DNA of 64,000 bases from an uncultured Clostridia bacterium. Its GTDB lineage: Bacteria > Bacillota > Clostridia > Oscillospirales > Ruminococcaceae. Position numbers and translations under genes: made by a program. The stretch is from NCBI GenBank assembly GCA_944386285.1, contig CALXAM010000007.1:20675-84674 (forward strand). The letters are read 5' to 3'. The number at the start of each line of letters is the position of its first letter. Position 1 is the first letter of the stretch. Shown here in pieces: positions 9,201-18,700 of the stretch. The notes under the pieces were generated by a model. That model was not told the origin of the DNA. It saw only the letters and a program-made list of their open reading frames with translations, and ran no database searches.

Positions 9201-10515
9201 GTTTGGTATCGGCAATAATGGCGAAATCAAAAATATCAGCTTTGGCTTATTTGCTGATGAAGAAATCATTTCCGCAAGCGGCACTTCTATTCCGAAAGAT
9301 GGTTTAATTGAGGTTATCACTCTTGATGAAAACGGAAAGGCGACCGTCAAAACCGATTTGCCTTTGGGCAGCTATTATGTAAAAGAGCTTGCAACAGATG
9401 AGCATTATCAGCTAAGCGGTGAAAAATATCCCGTTGTATTTGAGTATGCGGGACAGGAAACCGCAACAGTGCATATTGCCGTGAATGACGGAGAGCCGAT
9501 TGAGAATAAGCTGATTTACGGTTCGGTTTCCGGTAAAAAGGTTGATGAAAATGGCAAAGGACTTGGCGGTGCGCTCATTGGTCTGTTCAAGACTGATGAT
9601 GTTGAGTTTACAAAAGAAAATGCCATTATGACAACCGTATCCGGAGACGACGGCAGTTTCACTTTTGAAAATGTGCCTTACGGAAACTGGTATATCCGTG
9701 AGATCGAGCAGCCGACCGGATTCGTTCTTAATGATACTGTCTATGATGTGAATATTTCAGAGAACGGACAGACTATTGAAATTGAAATCGTCAATAAACT
9801 TGTTCGTGGCAATATCACTCTGACAAAGGTGGACGCTGAATACACCGATACGAAGTTAACGGGCGCTGTTTTTGAGATCTACAAAGACTCTAATGACAAT
9901 GGCGAACTGGATAAAGAAGATGAGCTTATTGGAACACTGACCGAAAAAGAAATCGGGCAGTATGAAATGAATGATTTGCTCTATGGACGCTATTTTGTGA
10001 AAGAGACAAAAGCACCGGAGGGCTTCACGCTGGACGAAGGCGTGTATGAAGTGTTTATTGACACCGACGGCAAGACCTATCAGGTCGAAAATACAGAGGG
10101 CAAAGGTTTTGCAAATGAGGCTATGCGTGGAAACCTGAAAATTGTGAAAACATCATCTGACGGAAAAGTGGAAGGCTTTGCTTTCCGAATCACCGGAGAG
10201 AACGGTTATGATGTTACTCTTGAAACGGATAAAAACGGAGAAATTTTCCTTGAAGGTCTGCGCATTGGTGAATACAAGATTTCCGAAGTAAACAATTCGG
10301 CTTCCGCAATGTATATTCTTCCTGCCGACAAGGAAGCTACTGTTCAGATTGGCTCTACTACTATCGTAGAAATGCACAACGAACTGCGAGATACTCCGAA
10401 AACCGGAGATAACAGCAATCTTGGTCTTTGGCTTGCACTTGCAGGTGTATCGGCAGCAGGTATAGCAGTTTGCAGCATTCTTGGATTCAAAAGAAAGAAG
10501 AAAGGAGATAAATAA
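6253..10515 (+). CDS. Sortase-anchored thioester adhesin with Cna_B/SpaA repeats
   Basis: A 1420-aa surface protein. The ATG at 6253 follows AGGGAGGT and begins a classical signal peptide ending TAYAA. Residues about 60-240 look like a thioester domain: Cys91 in CYCIEPG and Gln166 in ATQILIW match the Cys-Gln pair that forms an internal thioester in Gram-positive adhesins and bonds covalently to host targets. Roughly ten Cna_B/SpaA-type beta-sandwich repeats follow, recognisable by GDIEVIK/GNITLTK starts and YTVTE/YFVKE strands, usually stabilised by isopeptide bonds. The C-terminus has TPKTGD (1381-1386), a hydrophobic span and KRKKKGDK, a sorting signal of the (S/P/N)PxTG type used by class B sortases; a class B sortase is encoded at 36016. 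Probable role: binding to host surface or recipient cells. Confidence 0.92.
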   Translation: MKTNLFKKATSALLALVMCLSTFIGIGSTTAYAAGEKAEAMLVSFPRDGDSNYSNSWGHDSLTFMNGWSTKSAKYTTVYAVNSYSGNICYCIEPGVPLKTGNDLVSKDETYWDNYPDDYNHTITPFEIKMFVGRIFQYGYTGTISTSWRSQNASDADKLSEAMATQILIWETVVGERDENFKKVDTGGYNAMLDTVKKDHPLRSKMMEHYNRIAESVQKHSKLPSFCSKTTGKAETVELEWNGKNYTATLTDSNGVLSSYNFSANQSGISFKKDGNKLTITAEKAPNSEVTITAEKTAQRKGIVVWGDGIYKPSTGIQDLATYTQTVNDPVKGFIKLNVSYGSAKIVKTAEDGKVDGISFRIQGNGIDKIVQTANGGQIQVDNLMPGVYTVTEQEYDQYETQESRRVTVVAGQVATVTFNNTLKRGDIEVIKSSEDNFNEGVTFHLYGTSLSGIEVDEYAVTDENGVAIFEDVLISGTTPYTIEEVDTAIRYVIPEDQTAPVKWNEVTTRNFTNILKKFTVTVTKSDAETGTAQGNASLANAKYGIFKGEQLIDEYYTDENGQFTTKEYICDSDWTIKELEPSEGYLLDPTVHKVGAEPELYTIEHNQTANDVNEQVIKGNIAIIKHTDNGDTQIETPEAGAVFEVYLKSAGSFANAKESERDTLTCDENGFAQTKDLTYGVYTVHQVSGWEGRELMDDFDVLISQDGQTYRYLINNAYFESYIQVVKVDSETGKTIPYAGAGFQIYDPSGNLVTMQFTYPTPTTVDTFYTDANGSLVTPEKLPYGKGYSIVEVQSPHGYVLDSTPVYFDITEENSSEESGVTVIKVEKANMPQKGTITIEKTGEVFFGVSVSGGTDENGRELPVIYQPIYETQGLPDTVYEIRAAEDVVTPDGTLRYSKGELVDTVTTDKNGFAKSCELYLGKYEVKEVKAGYGMVLSDEPHTVELVYAGQNVAVTETATSFVNERQKVEVSLEKALETSELFGIGNNGEIKNISFGLFADEEIISASGTSIPKDGLIEVITLDENGKATVKTDLPLGSYYVKELATDEHYQLSGEKYPVVFEYAGQETATVHIAVNDGEPIENKLIYGSVSGKKVDENGKGLGGALIGLFKTDDVEFTKENAIMTTVSGDDGSFTFENVPYGNWYIREIEQPTGFVLNDTVYDVNISENGQTIEIEIVNKLVRGNITLTKVDAEYTDTKLTGAVFEIYKDSNDNGELDKEDELIGTLTEKEIGQYEMNDLLYGRYFVKETKAPEGFTLDEGVYEVFIDTDGKTYQVENTEGKGFANEAMRGNLKIVKTSSDGKVEGFAFRITGENGYDVTLETDKNGEIFLEGLRIGEYKISEVNNSASAMYILPADKEATVQIGSTTIVEMHNELRDTPKTGDNSNLGLWLALAGVSAAGIAVCSILGFKRKKKGDK

Positions 10516-10607
10516 TGGAACTTAAAGCTATTATCGGAATTGTTTTGGTCGTCTTTATTGTAGGCGGCTTTATTTTTTTACAAGTTCGAAACAGAAAGAA
10601 AAAGTGA
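10515..10607 (+). CDS. 30-aa single-span membrane protein
   Basis: The adhesin TAA overlaps this ATG (TAATG), and AAAGGAG is seven bases upstream. The product is MELK, then about 20 hydrophobic residues, then a QVRNRKKK basic end: one transmembrane helix with its C-terminus inside. The coupling to the adhesin suggests it assists the adhesin or the sortase step. No family recognised. Confidence 0.6.
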   Translation: MELKAIIGIVLVVFIVGGFIFLQVRNRKKK

Positions 10608-10615
10608 TTGCTTGG

Positions 10616-10640
10616 GGGGCGGAGTAAAAAACTTCGCCCC
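10616..10640 (+). terminator. Weak terminator or attenuator
   Basis: A 9-bp GC-rich stem (10616-10624 with 10632-10640, one G-U pair) and 7-nt loop, followed only by TATTTCTAT. Probably partial termination after the surface unit. Confidence 0.55.
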
Positions 10641-10664
10641 TATTTCTATATTAAGGAGGTTTAT

Positions 10665-10979
10665 ATGAAAAGCCTTAAAACCATTGAAAACAAAGTGCTT
10701 GCAGTGTTAAAAGAACACCCCGAAGCACGAAATGATGATATGAAGCTTTATCTGCTCATCAGCAAAATGTGTATTTATGATACTCACGGTATCGCAGATT
10801 TTAGCTTTGAAGATGTGATGATCAATTATAAGGCGTATGGTATCCCTTGTTTTGAAAGCGTCCGAAGAACAAGACAAAAGATTCAGGCGAAATATCCTGA
10901 GCTTGGCTGTTCTCCCGAAGTACGCAGAGCAAGGCATAAAATGCAGCGTGTCTATTCCGACTACGCTAAAAGTAAATAA
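10665..10979 (+). CDS. Hypothetical ICE protein, 104 aa
   Basis: Starts at ATG 10665 after AAGGAGG. Mostly helical, with an N-terminal MKSLKTIENKVLAVL segment and a basic C-terminal half rich in Arg (VRRTRQKIQ, VRRARHKMQ). The pattern resembles phage and ICE proteins that bind nucleic acid, but I recognise no named family. It heads a run of small genes that leads into the methylase-helicase. Confidence 0.7.
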   Translation: MKSLKTIENKVLAVLKEHPEARNDDMKLYLLISKMCIYDTHGIADFSFEDVMINYKAYGIPCFESVRRTRQKIQAKYPELGCSPEVRRARHKMQRVYSDYAKSK

Positions 10980-10996
10980 AGGAGAGGATAAAGACT

Positions 10997-11245
10997 ATGG
11001 CAGTTAGAAAAACAGATACTTTACAGCAAAAAGTAAAGGTGCTTGCAAAACTATACGATTCCGGTTATAAGACCGAAAAAGATTTGAAGGCTCTCAGCTT
11101 GCAAAACATTTTAAAAATTCCCGATATAACGGTGTCTGATATGACCGTAATCACAGAGCTTCAGGAACAGATTACAAAAAACAGGCTCTTTTCCTATTTG
11201 GGAGGTGCTGATGATGAGCAGCAAACAGAACAAAATGGAGGATAG
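10997..11245 (+). CDS. Hypothetical ICE protein, 82 aa
   Basis: ATG 10997 with GGAGAGG upstream. The sequence has a TLQQKVKVLAKLYDSGYKTEKDLKAL helical start and an acidic, Gln-rich end. Its last codons overlap the next gene, indicating coupling. It may be a small partner of a neighbour. No family recognised. Confidence 0.65.
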   Translation: MAVRKTDTLQQKVKVLAKLYDSGYKTEKDLKALSLQNILKIPDITVSDMTVITELQEQITKNRLFSYLGGADDEQQTEQNGG

Positions 11246-11777
11246 ACATATTATTTGGAGTGACATAAACCTTGATTTGGACGATTGGCGTGAGGACTTA
11301 CAAGCCGATTATCCTGACCTTTCTGAAGATGAACTGTATCAGACAATGTGTGAAATAAACGGTAATTATCTTGATGATCAACGAGCCAACCTTAATGTTC
11401 AGCTTTCTCAGCCGATTATTGTTATCGGTGATATAGGCAGGTGGAACGGAAGGGCTATGGGGTACAAGATGATCGAGTCGGGAAATATCAGAGATTGCCT
11501 TTATCCTGATACAGATATGACTGAATGGTATGTAGATAAGTATGGTGATTTACGAGCAGACGCTGTTCATCACGACGGCACGAATCACTATTTGTACCGT
11601 GTGTTTAAGGATAATGCTTCGCCTGAACAAATCGAAAGACTGCAAGATAAAATCTACTTTGGAAAAGCTACACGGGCAGACATCACAAGAGTTACGAAAC
11701 GACTTGGTGATGACATTGCCCGTGTATACGGTTGGAATATTCCAAAGCAAAGAATATCTAAAGAACAAGTGAGGTGA
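11214..11777 (+). CDS. Hypothetical ICE accessory protein, 187 aa
   Basis: GGAGG at 11201-11205 fits ATG 11214 (eight-base spacing) best; ATG 11211 and GTG 11205 are alternatives. An acidic N-terminal part (DINLDLDDWREDL, LSEDELYQTMCEIN) leads to VIGDIGRWNGRAMGYK and HHDGTNHYLYRVFKDN. The acidic character would fit a DNA-mimic or anti-restriction role, but that is only inference. It overlaps both neighbours and is part of the same operon. Confidence 0.65.
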   Translation: MSSKQNKMEDRHIIWSDINLDLDDWREDLQADYPDLSEDELYQTMCEINGNYLDDQRANLNVQLSQPIIVIGDIGRWNGRAMGYKMIESGNIRDCLYPDTDMTEWYVDKYGDLRADAVHHDGTNHYLYRVFKDNASPEQIERLQDKIYFGKATRADITRVTKRLGDDIARVYGWNIPKQRISKEQVR

Positions 11778-11782
11778 AAGAA

Positions 11783-12718
11783 ATGAAGATCCGACCACTT
11801 AACACAGACGAACAAAAATACACCTACACACAAAGCACGCAAATAGAGGGACAGACAGGGTGTATAGGACATTTGCGAGGCGATTTTGGAACGGGCGGCA
11901 AGGAATTTTTTACTTCTTGGTTTGACCGCAGGCGTGATTTAAAAACAGACCAGTTTAAAAGCGAGCTGGACGAGGTTATCAACGCTTTGCGCTCTAAAGA
12001 ATACGGACTGTTAAAAAGTCGCAGCGATATGTCACAGTATGCAAATAACTGTCCAAACAGTGCTTTTGAAGGCAGCTATACTACTGAGTATGGTTTTCGT
12101 GTTGACACAGAAAAGCACGCATTTCTTATACGCTGCAACCCTACTCGTGGTGATTACAATTTTTACTGCTATTGCTTTGTGCGGGAATGGCTTGACCAGC
12201 ATTTGGAAAAAGCAAGTCGAGGTATTCGATTTATCACTTCCGACTACAAGGAAAAGTTTATTATCCCCGACGGAGATAAAATCCGTATCACACTGAGTGA
12301 CGGTGAACAACTCGACCGTACCTGCCGATATATAGACGATTATCATTTGGAGGTAGGAAACAACCTCTATCACATTTGTGAATTTGCTGAACGAATGGAG
12401 CAGAACGGAAATACCGTTATTCCGCTTCGTTCCTCACTTCCTGAACAGTGCTATATATTTGTGCAGACAGAAAACTGTGTGGGGATTGTCAAAAAAGGCG
12501 AAAGCGGATTTTACCGCACAGAGATTAAAGGCGGCAAGCCCAGTGAAACAAATGCCATTGCAAACAAAATGAATGAAAAGCTCGGCATATCAAAAGGTCA
12601 AACGGAAGCAATGAAAGCCGGATCTATGTTTGGGTGGGGTGCTCCTGCCGCTGATCCAAAGAACTATGATGAAAACGGTATTCCCGTAAAAATAAAAAAT
12701 AAAGATTATGAACGATAG
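11783..12718 (+). CDS. Hypothetical ICE protein, 311 aa
   Basis: ATG 11783 is preferred to GTG 11774 because GAGGTG at 11771-11776 is the ribosome site. The product is cytoplasmic and shows no signal or membrane segment. It has a Cys-containing core (NCPNSAFEG, YNFYCYCFVREWL), a beta-rich middle (KIRITLSDGEQLDRTCRYIDDYHL) and a C-terminal MFGWGAPAADPKNYDENGIPV segment. Genes of this kind usually precede the large methylase-helicase in Tn1549-type ICEs. The stop codon TAG lies within the ribosome site of the next gene. Function unknown. Confidence 0.7.
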   Translation: MKIRPLNTDEQKYTYTQSTQIEGQTGCIGHLRGDFGTGGKEFFTSWFDRRRDLKTDQFKSELDEVINALRSKEYGLLKSRSDMSQYANNCPNSAFEGSYTTEYGFRVDTEKHAFLIRCNPTRGDYNFYCYCFVREWLDQHLEKASRGIRFITSDYKEKFIIPDGDKIRITLSDGEQLDRTCRYIDDYHLEVGNNLYHICEFAERMEQNGNTVIPLRSSLPEQCYIFVQTENCVGIVKKGESGFYRTEIKGGKPSETNAIANKMNEKLGISKGQTEAMKAGSMFGWGAPAADPKNYDENGIPVKIKNKDYER

Positions 12719-12732
12719 GAGGTGCGTAGCCA

Positions 12733-15700
12733 ATGGCACGAAAATACGACCTGATTTCTGAAATGTACCGTCGTACCTGCAATGCTGTTACCGCTGATGT
12801 GCAGAACTGGCAAGCGTTTTTGCGTTGTGCCTGTCGAAATTACAAGCTGCGCTTTGATGAACAGCTTCTTGTTTATGCACAAAGACCGGACGCAACTGCG
12901 GTGCTTGAAATTGAACGATGGAACAATAGCTTTGGTCGGTGGGTTAATCGTGGAGCGAAAGGTATTGCTGTTTTTGAGGACGCTGATCGGAAAAATCAGC
13001 GTTTAATCCACTATTTTGATGTTTCAGATACTCACGAAAACCGATATTCCCGCCCTGTCCCTATTTGGCAGATGAGATCGGAATATATGCAGGAGGTAAT
13101 TGAAACCCTTGAAAACACTTTCGGTGAGTTGGAAAACAAAGATTCTATTGTTCAAGCAGTGCTGAGTGCTGCAAAAAACGCTGTGGAGGACAATATTCCC
13201 GACTACCTGAATGATTTGCTGTATTATGTTGACGACAGCTTTCTTTTTGGTCTTGAAGAAGATATGATTTCCGCAATGTATAAAACGGTCATAACTAACA
13301 GCGTGGCATATATGATGATGGTGCGGCTTGGAATAGATACTGAGCTTTATTTTGAAGCAGAGGACTTTTCAAAAATTGCGAACTTCAATACACCTGAAAC
13401 TTTAAATGCGCTTGGCATTGCCACAAGCGATATTGCGGAAATGGGACTTGGAGAAATTGCCCGAACAGTTCTTGCTCTTGATAAGCAAAATCGCATAATT
13501 GCAGATAACAGCAGAACTGAATACAATAAAGGTGAAAATAAAACTGAAAGGAGTTTTGATAATGAGCGAAATCACATACACAATGCAGGGCGATTACAAC
13601 CTGCCGAACTTAACAATGCCGGAACAGCCGGAGGTGACTTTGGGCAGATACGCTCAGATGAGGAGGAAATTTCTCAAGGAACACCACAAAATCCGCTATT
13701 ACAATCTTCTGACGAGCTGCACGCTGACGGAGCATTTGGCGGAAACGGAAGAAACAGCACTCAGACTGGAAGAAACTCTTATGAAGAAGATGGCGGTGCA
13801 GGAGGGCTTGACCGAGAGCCTGAAAGCAACCAATATGATGAAATGGGTACAGGGAATGAACAATCTCAGGAACAGAGTTCAGGAGATCGTGAAAGCGGAG
13901 GTAATCTTCGCTTAGATTATTATGACCGAGAACACGAGGACAAGAGCTTACCGTTTTTCGGGACAGATGATACCATTCGTGAAATTCTCGGTACAACACC
14001 ACATTTAAAAGCTTCAAAAGACGAAATTCGTGCTTTCTTTGAGAACAATCCCGATAACACAGTTCGTACCGAATATATCAAAGGTATCTTTAACAACGAT
14101 TACACCGAAGTGATTTTGAATGACGGAAGGCGTGCGGGATATAAGACCTATCAGAATGTTCTTCAGCTTTGGGAGGGCAGCTACCCGTCCCGTACAAAGC
14201 AAAGCTTCTATGATTGGGGTGTGATTGCACAACACTTTGAAGCAATGAGACTGCTCGGTGAACTGTACGATACAATGAAGCCATTACCGTCTGTAAACGG
14301 ACAACTGAATTTTATGGATATGCAGGCAGAGGAAAAAACCTCTGCCTTTTCTTTTTCACAAGAAATCATTGACACTGTACTTACTCGTGGAAGCGGTGTC
14401 GCAGAAGGCAAATTCCGTATCTATGAGCAGTTTGAAAAAAGTCTGTCTACAAAAGAAAACATTGATTTCCTGAAAGATGAGTACGGTTGGGGCGGCTCTT
14501 ATCCCGTTATAATCGGAACAGGAATTGATGAACAGCACGACGGAAAAGGAATTACGATTTCTAAAGGAATTGGAGATGGTAAACCGTATATCAATCTAAA
14601 TTGGAATCAGGTAGAAAAGCGAATTTCTGAACTGATAAAGATTGACCGTTATCTCAACCCGAAGGAAAAAGAAATTTATCCTCAGTGGCTCGCAAAGCAG
14701 GAGGAACGAAGAGCTGAGCTTGCAGAGAAACAGAAAAACCGTGAAATTCTCTCATCTGCACCACCTGAAAAGGAAGAAGCAAAAGAAGAGATCAACATTG
14801 TGGAATGGCAGCGGCGACAACCTAAGTATGAGTACCATCTTGGTGATACGGTATATATTGGTGCTGACGAATATGAAATTCTCTCTTTTGATGAAAACAG
14901 TGTAAAGCTTTATGATACACAATTCCCTTTGCTTAACAAGGAAATAAACAGAGATGAATTTGACCGTAGGGTAAAAGAAAACCCAATGAACGACCATTTG
15001 AAAGTCAAGGAATTACTACCCGAAGAAAAAACGGACGAAGCACCTGCCTTTGACATTGGTATGGGCTATCTCGGAAACGGTCTTACCGTTTGGAACAGAG
15101 CTGTTGAAGAAAACGGCGATTATCAAAATATCGCTCATATCAGCAGTGAAGGCGAAATTCGTTACTATGTGGACGGGCTGCCTGAAGATGTAGTGACAAG
15201 AATTGAACAGGCGGCTGCGCAGGAACAGCAAAAGGCTTTGTTTGCCGCCTCTTATCAAGTAGGTGACAAGGTTTATTTGGACGGAAAACCATTTGAAATC
15301 ACACGGGTAGATGACTGGAATGTAGAACTTATGGATCGCTCCGTGCAAAACCCGCAGCCCCGTTTAGAGCGTAAGGACAGCTTTGTGAAGCTTGTTCAGC
15401 AAAATGAGCATAACAGTCGCTTTACCGAAGCCTACCGTGAGTACAGCGAATTAAAAAATGAAAACCCTGACAGTATTCTTTTGTACCAGCTTGGTGATTT
15501 CTATGAAGCTTACGGTAATGACGCACAGACCATAGGCGAAGCTTTGGAAATGAACTTGACTTCTCGCTCTATCGGAAACAATCAGACAGTATCACTGTGC
15601 GGCTTGCCATCACAAAGTCTCGAAACCTATATGAATATGCTGCTTGATCGTGGGTTTGATGTAGCGATTAGTTCACTTGAAAACGGAGAACGAATGACAC

Positions 15701-18700
15701 ACAATATCGTATCAACCAACAAGGAAGATCCGGTACAGTCGCAACCAGTAGGCAGAATAAATTATTTGCATACTGATGGTACAATCCGTGAAAGTATTGA
15801 ATATACCAGTCCATATCAGTTTGAAAAAGATATTAAAGAGGAAAGCCTATATGGAGTTCCTATGTCCGTTGATGTGTATGCAGATAAAAACGGTAACACG
15901 ATTGATCAAACTTTCCTTTATGAGTGTGATCCCCCACTTAAAGGAATCAATGTAATTGCATATCCATTCATTCAAAGAACACTTGCTGAAAGGCTTGTAA
16001 GTTTCTACAAAGATATAGATTTCTATGATTATCAAGATAGTCTTGAGGTTGGAGACACAGATGAAGACGCTGTTCAAAAAGTGGATTCAGAACTGGGTTC
16101 ATATACTTCTGTTTCATCTATGATGGATAGTATTTCGTCATTTACAGATGAAGGAGATTTATCTGATGAACAGCTCAGCGAAGTAATAGGTTTATACAAT
16201 GAATTGTTAGCACTCATTCAGAAAGAGCCGTTATGGAATGCTAAACGCATTATTGATGACTTTTGCAAATATGAATATGAGCGTGAAGAAGGAGCTGATT
16301 ATTCCGATTTATCTAATGTAGAGATAGCCTATACGACAACAGAAGATGATAAACACCAAATTCAGGCGAGAGTAAATCTTTTAGCTTTTAAAATTGAAAC
16401 TCTTGTGGACGGAAATATAGTCAGGAGCGAGCAGTTCTCTTCACTGGAAGATATGACAGAAAGAGGATTGCTCAATCTTTCCTTTGATGAACTGGTGTTT
16501 TTATCAGATGAAGAGATTGAGAGTGTAGAAAAAGAATCTACGGAACAGGAAACATCAGAAAAGAGTGAGCTTTTATCTCCTGATTTTAATCAGCGGAAAC
16601 GATCACGGGTACAAAGCTTTGACTTGCACTCCGACATACCTATGTCCGAAAGACATACCTTTGATCTTGCTTCTCACGAAGTACCGGAGGCAGGCAAAAA
16701 GGAACGCTTCCGCAGGAATATGGAAGCAATCAATGTACTGAAAGAATGTGAGCTTGAGAATCGCTTTGCTACTCCTGAAGAGCAGGAAATTCTTTCGCAG
16801 TATGTAGGTTGGGGCGGTATCCCCGAAGCCTTTGACGAGAACAATTCCTCGTGGGCTGATGAGTTTATCGAGCTTTATACCGCCCTTTCCCCTGATGAAT
16901 ATGAGAGCGCAAGAGCAAGCACACTGACCGCTTTCTACACCCCGCCTGTTGTCATTTCTTCGATCTACAAGGCAATGGAACAGATGGGATTCCGTGAAGG
17001 AAACATCTTGGAGCCTTCCTGCGGTATTGGAAACTTTATCGGTATGCTGCCTGATTCAATGCAAAATGTAAAGATGTACGGTGTGGAAATTGATAGGGTT
17101 TCGGCGGGTATTGCGCAGCAGCTTTATCAGAAAAACTCGATTGCGGCACAACCGTTTGAAAAAGTGAATCTTCCTGACAGCTTCTTTGACGCTGTCATTG
17201 GCAATGTGCCTTTCGGTGATATTCGTATTAACGACAGGCGGTATAACAAGCATAACTTTTTAATCCACGATTATTTCTTTGCTAAATGCTTGGATAAACT
17301 TCGTCCGGGCGGTGTAATGGCGCTCATCACAAGCAAAGGTACAATGGACAAGGAAAATCCGGCTATCAGAAAATATATTGCACAGAGAGCCGATCTTCTT
17401 GGTGCAATCCGACTGCCCAATAATACCTTTAAAGGCAATGCCGGAACAGAAGTCGTGTCTGATATTCTGATCTTACAGAAGCGTGACAGACTTATTGACC
17501 TTGAGCCGGAATGGGTACACCTGAATACCAACGAAAATGGTGTTAAGATGAACTCCTACTTTGTCGATCACCCTGAAATGGTATTAGGAGAATGGAAAAC
17601 CGTGTCCGGCAGATTCGGTGATGAAGATACTGTTGTCCCTTACGAGAATGCCGACCTTTCACAGCTTTTAGGAGAAGCAATTTCCAATATTCACGCCGAA
17701 ATCACTGATTATGAGGTGGACGAGGAACTGTCCGAAGAAGATAATTCTATTCCCGCTGATCCGCAAGTACGAAACTTCTCTTATACGATTGTAGATGATA
17801 AAATTTACTACCGTGAAAATTCAAGAATGACTCCTGTGGAGTGTTCAGCAACAGCCGAGAGTCGCATTAAAGGTATGATTGCCATTCGTGACAGTATTCG
17901 CAGTTTGATTGAAATTCAGACTTTGGATTATCCCGATTGGGAAATAGAAAAAGAACAGCAGAAGCTTAACGAGTTGTATGATACCTTTTCCAAAAAATAC
18001 GGGCTGATTAACAGCCGAGCTAATGTGTCCGCATTTTCTCAGGATAGCTCCTTTTCCCTACTGTCTGCTCTTGAAGTGTTAGACGAGAATGGTGAACTGG
18101 AACGCAAGGCGGATATGTTTACAAAAAGAACAATTAAACCGCATACCCCTGTTACTTCGGTTGATACCGCAAGTGAGGCTCTTGCCGTATCTATGGGTGA
18201 AAAAGCTCAGATTGATATGGAATATATGTGTTCACTGACCGGAAAGACAGAGCAGGAAATTTATCAGGAATTAAAGGGTATTATCTTCCTTAATCCTATG
18301 TATGGATATGGGAACAGCACTGAAAACCAGTATGTGATGGCAGACGAATATCTCTCCGGCAATGTTCGAGAAAAGCTTGCTTGGGCGAGAAAATGTGCAG
18401 AAGTCTATCCCGAAGATTATCAGGTTAATGTGGAAGCTCTCGAAAAGGTTCAGCCCAAAGACCTGAACGCCAGTGAGATTTTTGTGCAGCTTGGTTCTAC
18501 TTGGCTGCCCGAAGAAATTGCACAACAGTTTATGTATGAGCTGTTGGATACCCCTATGTATGCAAGATGGAATATTAAAGTCCACTATTCAAAGCTGACA
18601 GGTGAATGGAATGTTGAGGGAAAGTCCTATGACAGCAATAACCTGAAAGCCTACAACACCTATGGTACAAAGCGAGTAAACGCTTATAAGATTATTGAGG

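Noticed and set aside
8620..9350. Minus-strand ORFs inside the adhesin gene
   Set aside because: Products of repetitive codon use in the Cna_B repeats, with no starts or family match.
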